This document shows, one piece after another, positions 43,287 to 53,831 of a DNA stretch of 64,000 nucleotides. The notes beneath the pieces are model-generated. The model searched no databases, was not told the DNA's origin, and was given only the letters and a program-made list of their open reading frames with translations. The DNA lies in assembly GCF_013697085.1 (NCBI RefSeq), contig NZ_JACEFT010000014.1, positions 1-64,000 of the forward strand, given 5' to 3'. The number at the start of each line of letters is the position of its first letter. Position 1 is the stretch's first letter. This stretch comes from Billgrantia kenyensis. GTDB lineage: Bacteria > Pseudomonadota > Gammaproteobacteria > Pseudomonadales > Halomonadaceae. Made by a program: the position numbers and the translations under genes.

Positions 43287-45179
43287 TCAGTTTCCTTGGT
43301 CGTGAAGAGTGGGTTCGATAGCCGGTTGGCGGGTGATCAGGCGTGCCGTCTGTGGGGTGAAAATCACTTCCACACAGGTGCCGCCCTCGGTCCGGTTGGA
43401 GAGCTTGAGCTCCCCGCTCAGGGTGTGGGCCCGATCGCGCATGATGACCAGCCCATAGTGCATGGGCGGCGAATCGTCGCTCTCGAGGCCCACGCCGTCG
43501 TCCTCGATGCGCAGGAAAATGCGCGCCTCGTGGAATTTCACCGTGACGGCGGCCCAGTGCGCCTGGGCGTGCTTGTGGATATTGCTCAACGCCTCGCGGG
43601 CGATCTGCAGTACGTGGATCTCCTCGTTGGGGTTGAGCAGGTGGGGCGGCAAGTCGTAATGCAGCTCCACCGGCGCACCCATGCGCTCGGAGAACTCGGC
43701 GGTGGTCTGCTGCAGGGCCGACTGCAGGCCGGGGCCCTCGAGCTTGAGGCGGAAGGTGGTCAGTAGTTCGCGCAGCTGGCGATAGGCGCTGTTGAGCCCG
43801 GTGCGAAGCTCGTCGAACACCGCCGCCTGCATTTCCCGAGGCGCGTTCTTTTGCTGCATTCGCTCCAGCCTCGCCACCTGCATCTTGAGGTAGGAGAGCG
43901 ACTGGGCCAGGGAGTCGTGCAGCTCGCGGGCGATGATGGTGCGCTCGTTCATCAGCGAGATCTGCTGCTCCTCCTCGATACGGCGCTGCAGGTAGACCGC
44001 CGTGGCCAGCTGGTCGGCCATGGCGTTGAGCAGGCGGCGCACGCTGTCGGAGAGGCGCTCCCCCTTGGGGTGCCATACCTCCAGGGTGCCCAGCATCTCG
44101 TCGCCCACGCTCACCGGCAGCAGCACGCAGTCGCCCTCCTCGGTGTCGGTCAGGCGTATGGGCCGGGGGGCGATCAGGCAGGCATGGCAGTCGTGGTCGC
44201 GGCAGTAGTCGGGCCGCCGTGCCGCGTGGGTGGCAAGAATCGGAATCGAGCGGTCGTCATGGGGATCATTGAGAGACAGCCGAATGGGGCCGATACCGAG
44301 TAGCTCGGCCACCCGGCGCAGCATCGGTGCGGCGCTGGTGCACAGGTCGTTGCCGCCGCCGTAGAGCGAGCGGCTTTCGTCATGCAGCACCTGCATGACC
44401 TGATTGCTGCACTCCAGCTCCTGGGTCTTGCGTTTCACCCGTTCCTCGAGATCGGCATAGCTCTCCCCCAGCTCCTGCGACATGGTGTCGAAGGTGCGGC
44501 CCAGCATGGCCAGCTCATCGCTGCCCTGAAGCTTGGTGCGCAGGGAAAAATTGCGCCGGGCGGCCTCGCGGGCCAGCACCATCAGCTGGCGCAGCGGTGC
44601 TACCAGGTTGTGGCGAATGTCGTAGAGCGCGATGGCGACGACCACGGCCGTCAGCCCCAGGAACAGGATCTGCAGGGCGCTGAGCAGGCGGATCTTGGCC
44701 TCGGTGTTCTGCTCGAGCTGATTGACCATGGCGTCGATCTCGCCTACCAGGCCATCCAGGGTGCGGTTGAGCTGCTCGGTGCGCACGTACTGGCTGACTA
44801 CCGCTTCGCTCACCTGAGGCGCCAGTTCGTTGTGCCAGCGGCTGAGGATTTCGCGGTACTGGCGGCGCAGCTCGTGAGCCTCGGAGACGGGAATCGCGCC
44901 GGTCAGCTCGTCGCTGGCAAGGCGTTGCTCGAAGCGCTGCTTGAGTACATGGACCTCGGCACGGTGCTCCAGCGAGGGCACGCGCTCGTAGCGCTGCAGG
45001 GCGGCCACGATCTGGTAGGTGTTCATGCGCAGCGAGCCGGCGACGTTGATTGCCGCGGCATCGCCGCGGCTGCCACCGGCGACGGCCATGGTCACCACGA
45101 TGCTGATCAGGGCCATGGCGCTGATCGCCAGCAGCGAGGCGACGATACGGGCCACGAGGGAGCGTTGCAGCAGTTTCAT
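43287..45179 (-). CDS. narX: Nitrate/nitrite sensor kinase NarX
   Basis: 630-aa membrane histidine kinase. It has one helix at about 10-38, then a periplasmic ligand domain with the P-box-like [15 protein letters not shown] (about 43-57). A second helix lies near 165-190, then HAMP, a cysteine-bearing linker ([10 protein letters not shown]) and a HisKA_3 motif [12 protein letters not shown] with the phosphorylated His. A HATPase domain ends the protein. The ATG at 45179 gives the usual short N-terminus; its ribosome site is weak. It phosphorylates NarL when nitrate is present. Confidence 0.94.
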   Translation of the reverse strand: MKLLQRSLVARIVASLLAISAMALISIVVTMAVAGGSRGDAAAINVAGSLRMNTYQIVAALQRYERVPSLEHRAEVHVLKQRFEQRLASDELTGAIPVSEAHELRRQYREILSRWHNELAPQVSEAVVSQYVRTEQLNRTLDGLVGEIDAMVNQLEQNTEAKIRLLSALQILFLGLTAVVVAIALYDIRHNLVAPLRQLMVLAREAARRNFSLRTKLQGSDELAMLGRTFDTMSQELGESYADLEERVKRKTQELECSNQVMQVLHDESRSLYGGGNDLCTSAAPMLRRVAELLGIGPIRLSLNDPHDDRSIPILATHAARRPDYCRDHDCHACLIAPRPIRLTDTEEGDCVLLPVSVGDEMLGTLEVWHPKGERLSDSVRRLLNAMADQLATAVYLQRRIEEEQQISLMNERTIIARELHDSLAQSLSYLKMQVARLERMQQKNAPREMQAAVFDELRTGLNSAYRQLRELLTTFRLKLEGPGLQSALQQTTAEFSERMGAPVELHYDLPPHLLNPNEEIHVLQIAREALSNIHKHAQAHWAAVTVKFHEARIFLRIEDDGVGLESDDSPPMHYGLVIMRDRAHTLSGELKLSNRTEGGTCVEVIFTPQTARLITRQPAIEPTLHDQGN

Positions 45180-45351
45180 GTAAGGCGTGAGGTCTCCGGT
45201 CCGGTTGAGGCCACTATACCTCAGAGGGTAACCACTATACGCCAACGGAGCTAAGGGCTGAGTCATCCAAAAGAGATACCTCCTATGCCCTTTTGACGCC
45301 TTGGCAGGGGGGAACGAGAATCTCTTCGACTTCTCCACGAGACGACCGTTC

Positions 45352-46653
45352 ATGATGACAGTGGAAGGCGGCTCTCAGGCAGGCGTGCAGGTCGACTACC
45401 GTTCGCTGGTGGTCGTGCTGCTGTCGCCGCTGGCTTTTGCCCTGGTGTTCGCCAGCTGGACCATCTTCGCCGTGCTGGGCGTCGAGCTGAAGCAGGTACT
45501 CCATTTCGGCGAAGTGCAGTTTGCCCTGTTGCTGGCCATGCCGATGCTGACCGGTGCGCTGGCGGCCATGCCCATGGCGGCGTTGGCACGTCGGGCCGGC
45601 GGCCGGCGGGTGATGATCGGCAGCCTGCTGCTGATATGCCCGTTCCTGTGGGCGATTGCCTACTCTGACGCCTACCTGCACTTTCTGCTGGCCGGCGCCG
45701 GGCTGGGGCTGGGGGCCGGCTCGCTGGCCGCCGGGCTGGTCTACGTCGCCTCGCTATGTCCGCGTCGGCATGCCGGCCTGGCGCTGGGACTCTACGGCGC
45801 CGGCATGCTCGGTGCGGGGCTCACCTACTTCCTGTTGCCGTTGATCAGCCAGGCCTACGGCTGGCCCATGGCGCCCAAGCTCTACCTGCTACCGGTGCTG
45901 CTGGTGGCGCTTCTGCTGTGGGTATTCGCCGAGGATGCACCGAGGAAGGTCTCCCTATCGGCTGAAGCGCTCGATGATCTCGAGCCCTCGCCCGAGTACG
46001 TCCGGGTTTGTCGGCGCTGGCTGCCGCCGCCGGCGGTGTGCCGTCTGGCGCTCTACTACAGCTTCTTCTACGGCGCCTTCGTGGCGCTGGCACTGTGGCT
46101 GCCGGGGTATCTGGCGGTGCAGTATCAGCTCTCGCTCAAGCTGGCCGCCTTGTGGGCGTTGGCCTTCACCCTGCCAGGCGGGGTGGGCCAGATCGTCGGT
46201 GGAGCGCTGGCCGACCGGCGTGATTTCCGCGACCTGCGCTGGTGGGTCAGCGCCTGCGTCATGGTGTGCCTGTTCCTGCTCTCCTACCCCGACTTCACCA
46301 TGCAGATCCACGGCGTGCACGGCGACCTGTCGCTGCACTTTTCCATGCCGCTGTACGGCTTCACTGCGCTGCTGGCGGTGATGGGGCTGGCCATGGGCAT
46401 CGGCAAGGGCAGCCTGATGTGCCTGCTCTACCGCGAGCACGGCGATGACATGGTTCGTTCGGGTGGCCTCGCACTGGCCCTGGGCGGGCTGTTCGCCGCG
46501 GTACTGCCGTTGATGTTCGTCTTCGGCAACGAATGGATCGGCATTCGTACCGCGGGATTCATGTTCCTCTATGCCGCACTTGCGGTGTGCATGCTGGCGA
46601 TGCTGTGGGATAGCGCTCGCGCCCAGGCCGGCACGCGTCACCAGCGGGACTAA
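45352..46653 (+). CDS. MFS nitrate transporter (NarK1/type I-like)
   Basis: 433-aa major facilitator protein with 12 helices, shorter than the two narK products and without their long loops. GAGLGLGAGSLAAGLVYVASLCPRR corresponds to a nitrate-signature region. It is divergent from narX and reads toward narG, like narK1 ahead of narGHJI in Pseudomonas. Start is uncertain: ATG codons at 45352 and 45355 have weak ribosome sites, and the frame opens at 45301. Confidence 0.78.
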   Translation: MMTVEGGSQAGVQVDYRSLVVVLLSPLAFALVFASWTIFAVLGVELKQVLHFGEVQFALLLAMPMLTGALAAMPMAALARRAGGRRVMIGSLLLICPFLWAIAYSDAYLHFLLAGAGLGLGAGSLAAGLVYVASLCPRRHAGLALGLYGAGMLGAGLTYFLLPLISQAYGWPMAPKLYLLPVLLVALLLWVFAEDAPRKVSLSAEALDDLEPSPEYVRVCRRWLPPPAVCRLALYYSFFYGAFVALALWLPGYLAVQYQLSLKLAALWALAFTLPGGVGQIVGGALADRRDFRDLRWWVSACVMVCLFLLSYPDFTMQIHGVHGDLSLHFSMPLYGFTALLAVMGLAMGIGKGSLMCLLYREHGDDMVRSGGLALALGGLFAAVLPLMFVFGNEWIGIRTAGFMFLYAALAVCMLAMLWDSARAQAGTRHQRD

Positions 46654-46851
46654 CCCCCTTTCCCTGGGCCATCTATCACCTTGTGGGTAGAGGGGGTGTA
46701 TATGGAGGTAACCTGGCAGTAATCCGCTTTTCGATGCTCCAGAATTCGCTTCAAGAACCTGCCCCGGCGGTCGTGTGGAACACGTCGCACGACACGGCAG
46801 GCGGGGTGGCCCGGGTGCCACGCAACACTTCAAGAAGCCTGGAGATCGACC

Positions 46852-49800
46852 ATGAGTCACTTCTTAGATCGGCTGAATTTCTTCCGCAAGGCCCGCGAGC
46901 CCTTCGCCAACGAGCACGGCGAGACCCGCGAGGAGTCGCGTGGCTGGGAGGACGGCTACCGTCAGCGCTGGCAGCACGACAAGGTCGTGCGCTCCACCCA
47001 CGGCGTCAACTGCACCGGCTCCTGCAGCTGGAAGATCTACGTCAAGAACGGCCTGGTCACCTGGGAGACCCAGCAGACCGACTATCCGCGCACCCGCCCG
47101 GACCTGCCCAACCATGAGCCGCGGGGCTGCCCGCGCGGCGCCAGCTACTCCTGGTACATGTACAGTGCCAACCGCCTCAAGTACCCGCTGATCCGCAAGC
47201 CGCTGCTCAAGCTGTGGCGCGAGGCCAAGCAGCAGCACGGCGACCCGGTCGACGCCTGGGCCTCTATCGTCTCCGACCCGGCCAAGACCAAGCAGTACAA
47301 GCGTGCCCGCGGCATGGGCGGCTTCGTGCGTGCCAACTGGGACGAACTCAACGAGCTGATCGCCGCCTCCAACGTCTACACCGCCAAGCAGTTCGGCCCC
47401 GACCGCATCATCGGCTTCTCGCCGATCCCCGCCATGTCGATGGTCAGCTACGCCGCGGGCAGCCGCTACCTGTCGCTGATCGGCGGCGTGTGCATGAGCT
47501 TCTACGACTGGTATTGCGACCTGCCGCCGGCCAGCCCGCAGACCTGGGGCGAGCAGACCGACGTGCCCGAGTCGGCCGACTGGTACAACTCCGGCTACAT
47601 CATCGCCTGGGGTTCCAACGTGCCCCAGACCCGTACCCCGGACGCCCACTTCTTCACCGAAGTGCGCTACAAGGGCACCAAGACCGTCTCTATCACCCCG
47701 GACTACGCCGAGGTCTCCAAGCTCACCGACGAGTGGCTGTCGGTCAAGCAGGGCACCGACGCCGCCCTGGGCATGGCTATGGGACACGTCATCCTCAAGG
47801 AGTTCCACCTCGACAAGCCCAGCGCCTACTTCACCGAGTACGTGCGCAAGTACTCCGACATGCCTTTCCTGGTCGAGCTCGAAGCGCGTGAGGACGGCAG
47901 CTTCGTGCCCGGCAAGCAGCTGCGTACCAGCGACTTCGACGGCAACATGGGGCAGGACAACAACCCCGAGTGGAAGACCGTGGCGTGGGACGAGCTGTCC
48001 GATAGCCTCGTCGTGCCGAATGGCTCCATCGGTTTCCGCTGGGGTGAGAACGAAGAGAACCAGGGCAAGTGGAACCTCGAGGAGCGCAGCGCCGACGGCG
48101 CCGAGATCAAGCCGCTGCTGACCCTGGCCGAGCGCCATGACGACGTGGCTCGTGTGGCGTTCCCCTACTTCGGCGGCATCGCCCACGAGCACTTCGACCA
48201 CGTGGCCGGCAACGAGCTGCTGTTCCACAGCCTGCCCGCCAAGCGCCTGAAGAAGGCCGACGGTACGGAAATTCTCGCCGTCACCGTGTTCGACCTGATG
48301 TGCGCCAACTACGGCATCGACCGCGGCTTCGGTGAAGACGACGGTGCCACCTCCTACGACCAGGTCCGCCCCTACACCCCGGCCTGGCAGGAGAAGATCA
48401 CCGGCGTGCCTGCCGAGCAGGTCGCTCGTATCGCCCGTGAGTTCGCCGACAACGCCGACAAGACCCAGGGTCGTTCCATGGTCATCGTGGGTGCCGCGAT
48501 GAACCACTGGTACCACATGGACATGAACTACCGCGGCCTGATCAACATGCTGGTCATGTGCGGCTGTATCGGCCAGAGCGGCGGCGGCTGGGCCCACTAC
48601 GTGGGTCAGGAGAAGCTGCGCCCGCAGACCGGCTGGACCCCGCTGGCCTTCGGCCTCGACTGGCAGCGTCCGCCGCGCCACATGAACTCCACCTCGTTCT
48701 TCTACAACCACTCCTCCCAGTGGCGCTACGAGAAGCTCGAGGTCAAGGAGATCCTGTCGCCGCTGGCCGATCCCAGCCAGTACACCGGCAGCCTGATCGA
48801 CTTCAACGTGCGCTCCGAGCGCATGGGCTGGCTGCCCTCCGCGCCGCAGCTCAACAGCAACCCGCTGCGTCTGGCCAAGGCCGCCGAGGCCGCCGGCATG
48901 TCGACCAAGGACTACGCCGTGCAGCAGCTCAAGAGCGGCGAGCTGGCCTTTGCCGCCGAGGACCCGGACAACGAGCAGAACTTCCCGCGCAACCTGTTCG
49001 TGTGGCGCTCCAACCTGCTGGGCAGCTCGGGCAAGGGTCACGAGTACATGCTCAAGTACCTGCTGGGTACCCGACACGGTATCCAGGGCAAGGACCTGGG
49101 CGAAGCCGGCGGCCAGAAGCCGGAAGAGGTCAAGTGGCACGACGAGGCGCCGGAAGGCAAGCTCGACCTGGTGGTCACGCTCGACTTCCGCATGTCCTCC
49201 ACCTGTCTCTACTCCGACGTGGTGCTGCCGACGGCCACCTGGTACGAGAAGAACGACCTCAACACCTCGGACATGCACCCGTTCATCCACCCGCTGACCG
49301 CGGCCACCGACCCGGCGTGGGAGTCGCGCAGCGACTGGGACATCTACAAGGGCATCGCCAAGGCGTTCTCCGAGGTGTGCGTGGGCCATCTGGGCGAGGA
49401 GACCGATCTGGTCACCCTGCCGCACCAGCACGACTCCCCGGCGGAGCTGGCCCAGCCCGAAGTGAAGGACTGGAAGAAGGGCGAGTGCGAGCCGATCCCC
49501 GGCAAGACCATGCCGGCGCTGATCGAGGTCAAGCGCAACTACCCGGAAACTTACGAGCGCTTCACCTCCGTGGGCCCGCTGCTCGAGAGCATCGGCAACG
49601 GCGGCAAGGGCATCGCCTGGAATACCGAATCCGAAGTCGAGCTGCTGGGCAAGCTGAACTACCGCAAGACCGAAGGCCCGCACAAGGGACGACCGAAGAT
49701 CGAGTCGGCCATCGACGCCGCCGAGATGATCCTGACCCTGGCGCCGGAGACCAACGGTGCGGTGGCGGTCAAGGCGTGGGGCGCACTGTCCAAGATCACC

Positions 49801-50607
49801 GGACGCGACCACACCCATCTGGCCACGCCCAAGCACGAGGAGAAGATCCGCTTCCGCGACATCGTCGCCCAGCCGCGCAAGATCATCTCGAGCCCGACCT
49901 GGTCCGGCCTGGAAGACGAGCACGTCTCCTACAACGCCGGCTACACCAACGTGCACGAGCTGATTCCGTGGCGCACCGTGAGCGGCCGTCAGCAGTTCTA
50001 CCAGGATCACCCCTGGATGCGCGCCTTCGGCGAGAGCCTGCTGACCTACCGTCCGCCGATCAACACCAAGACCATCACCGGCTTTACGATGCCGGAGGAC
50101 AACGGCAACCCGACCAAGGCGCTGAACTGGATCACGCCGCACCAGAAGTGGGGCATCCACTCCACCTACAGCGACAACCTGCTGATGCTGACCCTCAACC
50201 GCGGCGGCCCGGTGGTGTGGATGTCGGAGAACGACGCCCAGGAGATCGGCATCGAGGACAACGACTGGATCGAGCTGTTCAACGCCAACGGCGCCATCAC
50301 CGCTCGGGCCATCGTCAGTCAGCGGGTCAAGGACGGCATGGTGATGATGTACCACGCCCAGGAGCGCCAGGTGAACGTGCCGGGCTCCGAGGTCACCAAG
50401 ACCCGCGGCGGCATGCACAACTCCGTGACCCGGGTATGCCCGAAGCCGACCCACATGATCGGCGGCTACGCGCAGCTCTCATACAGCTTCAACTACTACG
50501 GCACCGTTGGCTCCAACCGCGATGAATTCGTCCTCATCCGCAAGATGAAGAACGTCGACTGGCTGGATGGCGAAGGCAACGACAGCGTTCAGGAGACCGT
50601 GAAATGA
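46852..50607 (+). CDS. narG: Respiratory nitrate reductase alpha subunit NarG
   Basis: 1251-aa molybdenum (bis-MGD) catalytic subunit that reduces nitrate at the cytoplasmic face. The N-terminal FS0 cluster motif is HGVNCTGSC with later RGCPRGASYSW; the Mo-ligand aspartate lies in the segment around YNSGYIIAWGSNVPQTRTPD. No Tat signal is expected beyond the vestigial FLDRLNFF start. GGAGATC precedes the ATG. It overlaps narH by 4 bp. No clear FNR-type box is visible in 46654-46851, so it may also be read from the upstream transporter gene. Confidence 0.97.
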   Translation: MSHFLDRLNFFRKAREPFANEHGETREESRGWEDGYRQRWQHDKVVRSTHGVNCTGSCSWKIYVKNGLVTWETQQTDYPRTRPDLPNHEPRGCPRGASYSWYMYSANRLKYPLIRKPLLKLWREAKQQHGDPVDAWASIVSDPAKTKQYKRARGMGGFVRANWDELNELIAASNVYTAKQFGPDRIIGFSPIPAMSMVSYAAGSRYLSLIGGVCMSFYDWYCDLPPASPQTWGEQTDVPESADWYNSGYIIAWGSNVPQTRTPDAHFFTEVRYKGTKTVSITPDYAEVSKLTDEWLSVKQGTDAALGMAMGHVILKEFHLDKPSAYFTEYVRKYSDMPFLVELEAREDGSFVPGKQLRTSDFDGNMGQDNNPEWKTVAWDELSDSLVVPNGSIGFRWGENEENQGKWNLEERSADGAEIKPLLTLAERHDDVARVAFPYFGGIAHEHFDHVAGNELLFHSLPAKRLKKADGTEILAVTVFDLMCANYGIDRGFGEDDGATSYDQVRPYTPAWQEKITGVPAEQVARIAREFADNADKTQGRSMVIVGAAMNHWYHMDMNYRGLINMLVMCGCIGQSGGGWAHYVGQEKLRPQTGWTPLAFGLDWQRPPRHMNSTSFFYNHSSQWRYEKLEVKEILSPLADPSQYTGSLIDFNVRSERMGWLPSAPQLNSNPLRLAKAAEAAGMSTKDYAVQQLKSGELAFAAEDPDNEQNFPRNLFVWRSNLLGSSGKGHEYMLKYLLGTRHGIQGKDLGEAGGQKPEEVKWHDEAPEGKLDLVVTLDFRMSSTCLYSDVVLPTATWYEKNDLNTSDMHPFIHPLTAATDPAWESRSDWDIYKGIAKAFSEVCVGHLGEETDLVTLPHQHDSPAELAQPEVKDWKKGECEPIPGKTMPALIEVKRNYPETYERFTSVGPLLESIGNGGKGIAWNTESEVELLGKLNYRKTEGPHKGRPKIESAIDAAEMILTLAPETNGAVAVKAWGALSKITGRDHTHLATPKHEEKIRFRDIVAQPRKIISSPTWSGLEDEHVSYNAGYTNVHELIPWRTVSGRQQFYQDHPWMRAFGESLLTYRPPINTKTITGFTMPEDNGNPTKALNWITPHQKWGIHSTYSDNLLMLTLNRGGPVVWMSENDAQEIGIEDNDWIELFNANGAITARAIVSQRVKDGMVMMYHAQERQVNVPGSEVTKTRGGMHNSVTRVCPKPTHMIGGYAQLSYSFNYYGTVGSNRDEFVLIRKMKNVDWLDGEGNDSVQETVK

Positions 50608-52166
50608 AGATTCGTTCCCAAGTAGGCATGGTCCTCAACCTCGACAAGTGCATCGGCTGTCACACCTGCTCGGTCACCTGCAAGAACGTCTGGACCAGCC
50701 GTGAAGGTCTTGAGTACGCCTGGTTCAACAACGTCGAGACCAAGCCCGGTATCGGCTATCCCAAGGAGTGGGAGAACCAGGACAAGTGGAAGGGCGGCTG
50801 GATGCGCCGCAAGGACGGCAAGATCGAGCCGCGCATCGGCGGCAAGTGGCGGGTGCTGGCGAACATCTTCGCCAACCCCGACCTGCCCGAGATCGACGAA
50901 TACTACGAGCCGTTCGACTTCGACTACCAGCACCTGCATACCGCCAAGCAGGGCGAGCATCAGCCGGTGGCGCGCCCCCGCTCGCTGATCTCCGGCGAGC
51001 GCATGAAGAAGATCGAATGGGGCCCCAACTGGGAGGAGATCCTCGGCACCGAGTTCGCCAAGCGCCGCAAGGACAAGAACTTCGAGCAGGTGCAGGCCGA
51101 CATCTACGGCCAGTTCGAGAACACCTTCATGATGTACCTGCCGCGCCTGTGCGAGCACTGCCTCAACCCGGCGTGCGTGGCCTCGTGCCCCAGCGGCGCG
51201 ATCTACAAGCGCGAAGAAGACGGCATCGTCCTGATCGACCAGGACAAGTGCCGCGGCTGGCGGATGTGCATCTCCGGCTGCCCGTACAAGAAGATTTACT
51301 ACAACTGGAAGACCGGCAAGTCCGAGAAGTGCATCTTCTGCTACCCGCGCATCGAGGCGGGCATGCCGACCGTGTGCTCCGAGACCTGCGTGGGCCGCAT
51401 CCGCTACCTCGGCGTGCTGCTGTATGACGCCGACCGCATCGAGGAAGTGGCCAGCTCGCCGGACGTGCGCGACCTCTACCATCGCCAGTGCGAAATCTTC
51501 CTCGATCCCAACGATCCCGAGGTGATCGCCCAGGCCAAGAAGGACGGCATTGCCGACAACGTGATCAAGGCCGCTCAGGAGAGCCCGGTCTACAAGATGG
51601 CCATGGACTGGGGGCTGGCGCTGCCGCTGCACCCCGAGTACCGCACTCTGCCGATGGTCTGGTACGTGCCGCCGCTGTCGCCGATCCAGTCGGCCGCCGA
51701 GGCCGGCAAGGTCGAGTACGACGGCGTGCTGCCCAAGATCGAGTCGCTGCGCATCCCGGTGCGCTACCTGGCCAACATGCTCACCGCCGGTGAGGAGGAG
51801 CCTGTGGTGCTGGCGCTCAAGCGGCTGATGGCGATGCGCGTGTTCATGCGCAACCGTCACGTCGAAGGCAAGCACGACACCGAGGTGCTCGATGCCGTGG
51901 GCCTGAGCGAAGCCCAGGTCGAAGAGATGTACCGCTATCTTGCCATTGCCAACTACGAGGATCGCTTCGTGATCCCCACCAGCCACCGCGAGATGGCCAC
52001 CGAAGCGTTCCCCGAGCGCGGCGGCTGCGGCTTCAGCTTCGGCGACGGCTGCCACGGCGAGAGCAAGCCGAGCCTGTTCAACGGCCGCAAGCAGACCAGC
52101 GCCCTGGTCAAGCCCGTCGACGTCTTCGACCCGAAGACCGGTAGCAAGGAGACTCACCATGGCTGA
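50604..52166 (+). CDS. narH: Respiratory nitrate reductase beta subunit NarH
   Basis: 520-aa iron-sulfur subunit with four cluster motifs: CIGCHTCSVTCK at the N-terminus, CEHCLNPACVASCP, CRGWRMCISGCP (the tryptophan in place of cysteine marks the 3Fe-4S cluster) and CIFC with CSETC. Carries electrons from NarI haems to NarG. It overlaps both narG (4 bp) and narJ (8 bp). Confidence 0.97.
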   Translation: MKIRSQVGMVLNLDKCIGCHTCSVTCKNVWTSREGLEYAWFNNVETKPGIGYPKEWENQDKWKGGWMRRKDGKIEPRIGGKWRVLANIFANPDLPEIDEYYEPFDFDYQHLHTAKQGEHQPVARPRSLISGERMKKIEWGPNWEEILGTEFAKRRKDKNFEQVQADIYGQFENTFMMYLPRLCEHCLNPACVASCPSGAIYKREEDGIVLIDQDKCRGWRMCISGCPYKKIYYNWKTGKSEKCIFCYPRIEAGMPTVCSETCVGRIRYLGVLLYDADRIEEVASSPDVRDLYHRQCEIFLDPNDPEVIAQAKKDGIADNVIKAAQESPVYKMAMDWGLALPLHPEYRTLPMVWYVPPLSPIQSAAEAGKVEYDGVLPKIESLRIPVRYLANMLTAGEEEPVVLALKRLMAMRVFMRNRHVEGKHDTEVLDAVGLSEAQVEEMYRYLAIANYEDRFVIPTSHREMATEAFPERGGCGFSFGDGCHGESKPSLFNGRKQTSALVKPVDVFDPKTGSKETHHG

Positions 52167-52947
52167 AGCAGCGCTCCAGATGTCCCATGAAGACATGATT
52201 CAGCCCGAGCTCGGCATGCGCAGCCTGCGCGTGCTGGCCCGCCTGCTGGACTACCCCACCGAGGCGCTGCAAGGCGCGGTGGATGAACTGATCGAGGCGC
52301 TCTACGTCGAGCGCCGCCTCCCGGCGGCGCTGCGGGGTGACCTGATGAGCTGGTGCCAGCGCATCAGCGAGGCCGACCTGCTCGAGCTGCAGTCCGAGTA
52401 CGTGGCGCTGTTCGACAAGGGCCGTGCCCACTCGCTGCTGCTGTTCGAACACGTGCACGGCGAGTCCCGCGACCGCGGCCAGGCCATGGTCGACCTGATC
52501 GACGAGTACAAGGCCGCCGGCTTCGAGCTCGATGCCCGCGAACTGCCCGACTACCTGCCGCTGTTCCTGGAGTACCTCTCCACCCGCAGCGACGAGGAGA
52601 TCGGCCGCTGGCTGGGCGAGATCCGCCACATCCTGGCGCTGCTCACTGCACGCCTGGAAGAGCGCGGTGCCGATCAGGCCCTGGTGACCCGTGCGCTGCT
52701 GGCGCTGATCGGCGCCGAGGAGGACGTCGAAGCGCAGCGTGAAGCCGTGCTCGGCGAGAAACGCGACGACACCCCCGAGGCGCTGGACGAAGTGTGGGAA
52801 GAGGAAGCGGTGCGCTTCTCCGCCAAGTCCGACGAGGACTGCGCGCTGCAGTCCGCCGAAGGACGCCGCCTGGCCGAGCGCAAGCGGCAGACCCAGGGCG
52901 AGGCGATTCGCATCCTCGACCCGGTCGATGCCGCCAAGAAACACTAA
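52159..52947 (+). CDS. narJ: Nitrate reductase assembly chaperone NarJ
   Basis: 262-aa chaperone of the TorD/NarJ family, needed for cofactor insertion into NarGH before membrane attachment; not part of the final enzyme. LARLLDYPTEALQ at the start and the LLLFEHVHGESRDRGQAMVDL core are characteristic. It is followed by narI after 12 bp. Confidence 0.94.
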   Translation: MAEAALQMSHEDMIQPELGMRSLRVLARLLDYPTEALQGAVDELIEALYVERRLPAALRGDLMSWCQRISEADLLELQSEYVALFDKGRAHSLLLFEHVHGESRDRGQAMVDLIDEYKAAGFELDARELPDYLPLFLEYLSTRSDEEIGRWLGEIRHILALLTARLEERGADQALVTRALLALIGAEEDVEAQREAVLGEKRDDTPEALDEVWEEEAVRFSAKSDEDCALQSAEGRRLAERKRQTQGEAIRILDPVDAAKKH

Positions 52948-52959
52948 CGGAGACCTGTC

Positions 52960-53646
52960 ATGAACTACATCGATTCCCTGCTGTTCGGGCTCTACCCCTA
53001 CCTCGCCGGCAGCGTCTTCCTGATCGGCAGCCTGCTGCGCTACGACCAGGGGCAGTTCACCTGGAAGACCGGCTCCAGCCAGATGCTGTCGTCGAAGAAC
53101 ATGCGCATGGCCAGCAACCTGTTCCACATCGGCATCATCGTGATCTTCTTCGGCCACCTGGCCGGGCTGCTCACGCCGAGCTGGGTCTACAGCCCGTTCA
53201 TCAGCGCCGGTACCAAGCAGGTCATCGCCGTGGTGGTGGGCGGTATCGCCGGCGTGATGTGTCTGGTGGGCGGCGCCATGCTGTTCCATCGTCGTCTCAC
53301 CAACCCGAGGGTGCGTGCCTCTTCCAGCACCATGGACACCGTGATCATCGGCCTGCTGGTGCTTCAGGTGGCGCTCGGCCTGCTCACCATCCTGCCCACA
53401 CTGGGTCACCTGGACGGCGCCAAGATGCTGCAGTTCTCCGGCTGGGCGCAGTCCATCGTGTTTTTCCAGGGCGGAGCTGCCGCATACCTCGAGGGCGTGG
53501 GCCTGATCTACAAGCTGCACATCCTGGTGGGCCTGACCATCATCCTCGTCTTCCCCTTCACCCGTCTGGTTCACGTGTGGAGCGTGCCGATGGGCTACGT
53601 GACGCGGCGCTATCAGCTCGTCCGTCGTCGCACCGGCGGGGTCTGA
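52960..53646 (+). CDS. narI: Respiratory nitrate reductase gamma subunit NarI
   Basis: 228-aa dihaem cytochrome b with five transmembrane helices. Histidine ligands are in NLFHIGIIVIFFGHLAG and, near the C-terminus, KLHILVGLTII with FTRLVHVWSVP. Oxidises quinol and passes electrons to NarH. Last subunit gene of narGHJI; a structured repeat follows. Confidence 0.96.
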   Translation: MNYIDSLLFGLYPYLAGSVFLIGSLLRYDQGQFTWKTGSSQMLSSKNMRMASNLFHIGIIVIFFGHLAGLLTPSWVYSPFISAGTKQVIAVVVGGIAGVMCLVGGAMLFHRRLTNPRVRASSSTMDTVIIGLLVLQVALGLLTILPTLGHLDGAKMLQFSGWAQSIVFFQGGAAAYLEGVGLIYKLHILVGLTIILVFPFTRLVHVWSVPMGYVTRRYQLVRRRTGGV

Positions 53647-53686
53647 CAGGTTCAAGCCGGCTGTGCTCGCTTTGTTTCGCGAGCAA

Positions 53687-53814
53687 TGGCACCACTCAAG
53701 GGCCGGGGAAAGGTGGACGAGGAGGTCTTTTGCCATGGATGGCAAAAGTAGCGCCCAGGGACGGGTTCACAGCGCCTCCTCGGAAACCTTGTCCCCGGGC
53801 CTGCCCCGGCAAGA
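53687..53814. repeat. Long hairpin repeat, copy A
   Basis: The core TTTTGCCATGGATGGCAAAA (53728-53747) continues to 53776 and is shared with 62760-62808, with 47 of 49 bases identical. Copy A's outer arms (GCCGGGG, AAGGT, CGAGGAGG on the left) pair with those on the right (CCTCCTCG, ACCTT, CCCCGGC). It separates narI from the isomerase gene. Start codons within it give only spurious short frames. Confidence 0.75.
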
Positions 53815-53831
53815 TTATTGAGGTAAATGAC

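Noticed and set aside
46864..50454. 1196-aa open frame on the minus strand opposite narG
   Set aside because: It is antisense to narG, with repetitive Gly/His/Val/Leu composition and no recognisable domain; long antisense frames are common in GC-rich DNA.
53731..53820. Short proteins starting MDGKS... in the two hairpin repeats
   Set aside because: Both come from the shared repeat core, are not conserved as coding, and lack proper ribosome sites.
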